Source: Pleionea sediminis (GTDB lineage Bacteria; Pseudomonadota; Gammaproteobacteria; Enterobacterales; Kangiellaceae). Taken from it: a stretch of 64,000 bases of DNA. Below are positions 59,948 to 64,000 of this stretch, one piece after another (within the stretch, counting starts at the first letter, position 1; each line of letters begins with the position of its first letter). The position numbers and the translations under genes are program-made. The notes beneath the pieces are model-generated. The model was not told the origin of the DNA and did not search any database. It saw nothing but the letters and a program-made list of their open reading frames with translations. The stretch covers positions 248,001 to 312,000 of the forward strand of contig NZ_SUNB01000001.1 in assembly GCF_007570825.1 (NCBI RefSeq), read 5' to 3'.

Positions 59948-61213
59948 TCATTTTGAGTCGTCTTTATTCAGACCCAGTAATTCTTTTGCTTGTTGTTCTA
60001 ATTGCGTATCTTTGCCTTGCGTTAAATTTCGTAAATAACGCGTCGGGTGATGCATCATTTTATTCGTAAGCCGATGCGCCATTTGTTGCAATACCAGCTC
60101 AGCGGATTCTCCAGATTGAATTTGCAACATTGCTTTTTGCAATTCATGTTCTTTAAGCGCATTCATCTGCTCACGATAGTCTTTCACCAAGTCGACCGAT
60201 TCAAGCGACGACACCCATTCTAAAAAATGTTCCGCTTGATAAGCAACGATATCTTCCGCTTCTTCGGCTGCTTGACTTCGAGCCTTAATATTCTCATCTA
60301 TGACGTCTTTTAAATCATCAACCGTATATAAATAAATATCGTTTAATTGGCCGACTGCAGGCTCAATATCTCGAGGGACAGCCAAATCAACCATGAACAT
60401 TGGCTTGTGCTTACGTTGCTTTAAACTTTCTTCCATTAGCCCCTTACCAACAATGGGTAATGGACTCGCCGTCGATGAAACAACAATATCCGCCAAAGGC
60501 ATGGATTCTGGTAATTCACTTAAAGTAATTGCCTTACCACCAAATTGACGCGTTAACGCCTCACCCCGCTCCAGAGTTCGGTTAGCAACAATAATATTTT
60601 TCACACCTTGATTCAAAAAATGTCGCGCAGCCAGTTCGACGGTTTCACCAGCACCAATGTATAAAGCCGTCATATTCGACAAGTCGGTAAAAATCTTTTT
60701 CGAAAGCGAGACAGCGGCATAAGCAACTGACACTGCGCTGCTTCCAATTTCGGTATCAGTTCGAACCTTTTTGGCGACAGAAAAGGTGTGTTGGAAAAGT
60801 CGATCCAACAACTGACCCAAAGTGCCGGCATTTCTGGCAAACTGATAGGCGTCTTTCATCTGTCCTAATATTTGCGGCTCTCCCAAAACCATCGAGTCCA
60901 AACCGCAAGCAACACGCATCACGTGTTGAATTGCTTCTTCGCCTTGATGCACATACAAGCATCGATCAAGCGCGCTATCGTCTAGCATGTGGTGCTTTGT
61001 GAGCCACTGAACCAGCCGCTGATGAGCCGACTCATCACCGCGAAAATACACTTCCATCCGGTTACAAGTGGAGAGCACAGCCACTTCATCAAGCTTTACT
61101 TCAGATTGAACAAGACGAAGAGCTTCTAGAATAGATGCGGGATCAAAAGCTACTTTCTCCCGAATTTCGACAGGAGCTGTTTTATGATTGATACCAATTG
61201 CAGAAACCGACAT
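59948..61213 (-). CDS. hemA: glutamyl-tRNA reductase
   Basis: First step of the C5 haem pathway: reduces glutamyl-tRNA to glutamate-1-semialdehyde with NADPH. The catalytic Cys50 is in VAVLSTCNRMEVYF. NADPH-binding lies at ALYIGAGETVELAARHFL. Length 421 is normal. It is divergent from the TPR lipoprotein/lolB unit, as hemA is from lolB in E. coli. Confidence 0.97.
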   Translation of the reverse strand: MSVSAIGINHKTAPVEIREKVAFDPASILEALRLVQSEVKLDEVAVLSTCNRMEVYFRGDESAHQRLVQWLTKHHMLDDSALDRCLYVHQGEEAIQHVMRVACGLDSMVLGEPQILGQMKDAYQFARNAGTLGQLLDRLFQHTFSVAKKVRTDTEIGSSAVSVAYAAVSLSKKIFTDLSNMTALYIGAGETVELAARHFLNQGVKNIIVANRTLERGEALTRQFGGKAITLSELPESMPLADIVVSSTASPLPIVGKGLMEESLKQRKHKPMFMVDLAVPRDIEPAVGQLNDIYLYTVDDLKDVIDENIKARSQAAEEAEDIVAYQAEHFLEWVSSLESVDLVKDYREQMNALKEHELQKAMLQIQSGESAELVLQQMAHRLTNKMMHHPTRYLRNLTQGKDTQLEQQAKELLGLNKDDSK

Positions 61214-61530
61214 ACAATGAAACCTGAAGCTCGCTAAGCGCGAACTGCAAAATGATTTAACGCACCCTGCGGAAAGTCAAAGTGGTTAATAACAGAATGA
61301 TTAGGACTTGATTGCATCGGTCAAAAAAGAAACAGAACGTTAATCTAATTTACCATTATAGCATCGAGCACTCTTTGACAATACCCTTCTCTTCAGGAAT
61401 TACAGGGTCTAAGCTTTGGAACGAAAGGCCGTCATTGGAATTTTAGGTCAAAAGCCGCATAATGCTGAACTTTACTGCATTCTAATAGCCCAAGCTTGGG
61501 AAACTAAGCCAAAGACACACAAGGATCAGA
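61214..61530. other. divergent intergenic region between hemA and the TPR lipoprotein gene
   Basis: It holds the hemA promoter described separately. No RNA gene or ORF is convincing in it; the start of the lipoprotein unit may use TTGACA at 61375-61380, but no good -10 follows at 16-18 bases. Confidence 0.4.
61355..61381 (-). promoter_or_regulatory. hemA: candidate sigma-70 promoter of hemA
   Basis: On the minus strand TTGTCA (complement of 61376-61381) and a perfect TATAAT (complement of 61355-61360) are 15 bases apart, a little short of the usual 16-18. They lie about 140 bases before the hemA ATG. Confidence 0.45.
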
Positions 61531-63525
61531 TTGCAACGAATGAAACGAATTATCTTGTCATTGTCCATTGCCGCACTCATCTCGGCCTGCCAAACGCAGC
61601 TACCGCAGACCAGCGATAATACCGACACAAATGCTCCCAATGGCATCAAAGCACCTTCCAAACAATCGCTTTCTGATCGCCAAAGGTCCGAACTGTATCA
61701 GGCCATTCTCACGGCAGAGCTCTCTGAAGGGAATGGCGATCTGGAAACCGCACTGACCCACTATTTGTATGCATTAACCATATTGCCAGACAGTGAAATT
61801 GCTGCCGAAGCAATCGTGCTCGCACAAAAAACTCACGATCCCGCAGCGCTCATTCAAGCTTCAAAAGTATGGCTTGAGTTGGAACCCCGAAATGAAAATG
61901 CATTAGAAGCCAATATTTTGGGTCAACTCATGCAATTTGATCAATCGGATGATTTACGCGCGCAATCGTTGAATAATGCCTATGACCGTATCCAAACACT
62001 GAGTACGTTATACAGCGATCCAACAAAACAATTTCATGAACTCGCTGGCTTAAGTCGTTTGTACCTTCAAGGATCAACTTTGTCACTGTGGCGAGAATTA
62101 ATTCGCCGCGATCCTGACAGCCCCTTAGGCTGGGTGCTGTTAGCCGATGCTTTTTTAAGAGCCTCTCAGGTAAACGACAAAACAAACTTTATCGACGAAG
62201 CAGAACAAGCCATAGAAGCCGCATTGAGAGTGGATGATAGTTTTGTACCAGCGATAAATCTTCGCATTCAATGGCTCAAAGCGACGGGCAAAGAGCAACA
62301 AATTTCTACGTTCTTAGAAACCTTGCTACTACAAAACCCGAATAATGAAGGCGCTTACTCAGCGCTATCGCAATTGTATTACCAAAACCGACAGTTCGAC
62401 AAAGCCATCATCACAGCAAATCGTTGGCAACAATTGAACCCCGATAACTTAGAAGCGATCTACATTAAAGCAGCGAGTTATTATGGCGAACAAAATTTTG
62501 AGCAAGCCTTCGAAGCCTTTGAGCAACTATTGGATAAAGACTTCCGTCCTGTACTCTCGGCATACTATTGCGGAGATACAGCAGAGCGAACCAATAGAGT
62601 TGATCGAGCGATTGAATGTTATGCGATGATAGACTCTGGAAAATACTGGTATCCCGCTTTGCAACGCTGGGCATTTTTGCATTTAAGAAACAATAATCCC
62701 GAGCCCGCATTAGAAAAACTCGAGTCATTATCTACCGATGACGATCCGCGAAAATCAGAACAAAGTGTCGTATTAAAAGCAGATTTATTAATGCAACTTA
62801 ATCGACAACTAGAAGCCATTGATTGGCTTGTTCGATTTATTAATCAAGACCTAACTTACATAGAAATACCGATCAAACATTTCCACATAATGCATCTCAT
62901 CCAGCCACAAACTAACTGGACTGATTACGCAAACTCAATAGCCAACCGAATACCAAGTTCTTTAAAAGAAAACTGGTACCTGCAGTTGGCCAATGAATTA
63001 GCGAATCAAGACAAAGCAGAACAATCCATTGCACTACTCAATCATCAGCTCACCGCAGAGCCTGACAATGTGAACTACATGTATTCCCGAGCATTACTTC
63101 GCGAACTTACCGAAGAATACTCAAAAATGGAAAAGGAATTAAGAAAACTTTATGCCATGGAACCCGACAATCCCAATATTCAAAACGCGCTGGGTTATAC
63201 TTTAGCCGATATGAATAAAGAACTCGATTTTGCACTTGAGTTAATCCAGGCTGCACAAATGAAATTACCAAGAAGCAGCGCAGTAATGGACAGTTTAGGA
63301 TGGGTGTACTATCGCAAAGGAGATTTCGAAAATGCCGAAAAATGGCTATCGTCTTCATTAAAAATCGATGTTTCCGGTGAAGTTTTGGCACACTTAATTG
63401 AAGTTCTTGTAAAGAACAAGAAGCAGGACCAAGCGGAATTACTGCTTAAACAATTTTGGCCTCAAGTGAAATCCGATAAAGATATCATTGAAGTTGTCGA
63501 ACAATTTAAACTGACAACTCCATAG
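61531..63525 (+). CDS. TPR-repeat lipoprotein upstream of lolB
   Basis: A 664-residue lipoprotein with a signal ending in the lipobox LISAC (Cys20), then a Pro/Asn-rich linker and many TPR helices over the rest of the protein, such as LETALTHYLYALTILPDSE, AYSALSQLYYQNRQFDKAI and AVMDSLGWVYYRKGDFENAE. TPR lipoproteins in this position are common in gammaproteobacteria, but their role is not settled. The start is a TTG with AAGGA five bases upstream; an ATG three codons later (61540) is the alternative. The lolB gene follows 15 bases after the stop. Confidence 0.85.
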   Translation: MQRMKRIILSLSIAALISACQTQLPQTSDNTDTNAPNGIKAPSKQSLSDRQRSELYQAILTAELSEGNGDLETALTHYLYALTILPDSEIAAEAIVLAQKTHDPAALIQASKVWLELEPRNENALEANILGQLMQFDQSDDLRAQSLNNAYDRIQTLSTLYSDPTKQFHELAGLSRLYLQGSTLSLWRELIRRDPDSPLGWVLLADAFLRASQVNDKTNFIDEAEQAIEAALRVDDSFVPAINLRIQWLKATGKEQQISTFLETLLLQNPNNEGAYSALSQLYYQNRQFDKAIITANRWQQLNPDNLEAIYIKAASYYGEQNFEQAFEAFEQLLDKDFRPVLSAYYCGDTAERTNRVDRAIECYAMIDSGKYWYPALQRWAFLHLRNNNPEPALEKLESLSTDDDPRKSEQSVVLKADLLMQLNRQLEAIDWLVRFINQDLTYIEIPIKHFHIMHLIQPQTNWTDYANSIANRIPSSLKENWYLQLANELANQDKAEQSIALLNHQLTAEPDNVNYMYSRALLRELTEEYSKMEKELRKLYAMEPDNPNIQNALGYTLADMNKELDFALELIQAAQMKLPRSSAVMDSLGWVYYRKGDFENAEKWLSSSLKIDVSGEVLAHLIEVLVKNKKQDQAELLLKQFWPQVKSDKDIIEVVEQFKLTTP

Positions 63526-63540
63526 GATTAATAAACCATT

Positions 63541-64000
63541 ATGGCTTCAGTCAAAAAAATGCAACGCTTTGGAGTTTTCTTTGCCTCAATGTTGTTGGTT
63601 ACTGGATGTTCGCTGTTTAAAACCCAGCAACTCGAAATACCAGCCAACTTAACCGCCGAGGGACGCGTTAAATTTTTATCTCAACTGGAATATTGGCATC
63701 TCGATGGTCGCATTGGAATTATTGCGAACGGAGAGTCTGAGTCGGCTAACATCAGTTGGACGCAAAGTGGAGAAAATTCAAAGCTCAGAATTTATGGTGC
63801 ACTTGGAGCGACTTACGCTTTGGTTCATACCAAACCCGGTTATGCGAAGTTAGAACTCTCTGACGACGAAGTTTATGAAGGTACTAATGCGCAATATTTA
63901 TTGTGGGAAAAGACCGGTTGGAATATTCCAGTAGACGCCTTGCGGGAGTGGCTGTTAGGCCTCCCCAACAATGCCCCATCTTTTGAACTCAATGACAAAG
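63541..64000 (+). CDS. lolB: outer-membrane lipoprotein receptor LolB (partial, cut by window end)
   Basis: Receives lipoproteins from LolA and inserts them into the outer membrane; itself a lipoprotein. The signal ends in LLVTGC (Cys23). Conserved features are YWHLDGRIGI, ISWTQSGENSKLRIYGALG and the C-terminal start of LREWLLGLPNN. The first 153 codons are present; about 50 more lie beyond the window. Its position beside the hemA divergent unit supports the call. ispE is expected next, beyond the window. Confidence 0.92.
   Translation, partial: MASVKKMQRFGVFFASMLLVTGCSLFKTQQLEIPANLTAEGRVKFLSQLEYWHLDGRIGIIANGESESANISWTQSGENSKLRIYGALGATYALVHTKPGYAKLELSDDEVYEGTNAQYLLWEKTGWNIPVDALREWLLGLPNNAPSFELNDK

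Overview
The window is about 64 kb of chromosome from a Gram-negative gammaproteobacterium. The evidence is gene content and order: zapG-degQ-degS, ibaG-murA, kdsD-kdsC-lptC-lptA-lptB-rpoN-hpf-ptsN-rapZ-npr, mreBCD-maf-rng-yhdP-tldD, pmbA/darP, gltBD, hemA-prfA and the lolB locus all follow gammaproteobacterial arrangements. The base composition leans to AT. Two TonB-dependent receptors and a large secreted M4 protease suggest a marine, peptide-using heterotroph. Relatives of Kangiellaceae or Alteromonadales are my guess only; no rRNA is present to place it. I saw no rRNA, tRNA, CRISPR array, insertion sequence or prophage.

Layout. 1-4.1 kb: a possible upstream gene tail, a peptide deformylase, zapG, and two HtrA-type periplasmic proteases. 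4.2-5.8 kb: ibaG-murA on the minus strand. 6.0-10.6 kb: a Ca/Na antiporter, then the Kdo and Lpt operon (kdsD, kdsC, lptC, lptA, lptB) with overlapping stops and starts. 10.8-14.8 kb: rpoN, hpf and the nitrogen-PTS genes, including a IIA-Mannose-like protein that has lost its phosphorylatable histidine. 14.9-20.4 kb: mgtE, pmbA, a TonB receptor and darP. 20.5-25.5 kb: a second TonB receptor and a MltF-like lytic transglycosylase with two substrate-binding-like domains. 25.5-27.3 kb: methionine gamma-lyase and an Lrp-family regulator. 27.6-38.7 kb: the minus-strand cell-shape and envelope cluster mreB, mreC, mreD, maf, rng, yhdP, nitrilase, tldD. 39.2-41.0 kb: a large uncharacterised coiled-coil protein. 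41.1-46.9 kb: glutamate synthase. 47.3-50.7 kb: a secreted protein of unknown function, a LOG-family enzyme, a methyltransferase and a small Fur-box-preceded gene. 50.9-61.2 kb: a FimV-like protein, prmC, an M4 protease with an outer-membrane barrel protein, an aspartoacylase, prfA and hemA. 61.5-64 kb: a TPR lipoprotein and the start of lolB, cut by the window edge.

How the genes work together. Most of the window serves envelope building: peptidoglycan precursor synthesis (murA), rod shape (mreBCD), Kdo synthesis and LPS export (kds/lpt), phospholipid or LPS trafficking (yhdP), lipoprotein insertion (lolB), envelope stress proteolysis (degQ/degS) and peptidoglycan turnover (mltF-like). A second theme is nitrogen and amino-acid use: rpoN, PTS-Ntr, gltBD, methionine gamma-lyase, TldD/PmbA and the secreted protease.

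Most notable oddities: a small Fur-box gene whose reading frame runs through its own intrinsic terminator; the degenerate EIIA; the tandem-domain MltF; the hemA-prfA-prmC block split by a protease/barrel/aspartoacylase insert with a palindrome-rich control region; and no mla operon between ibaG and yrbG.
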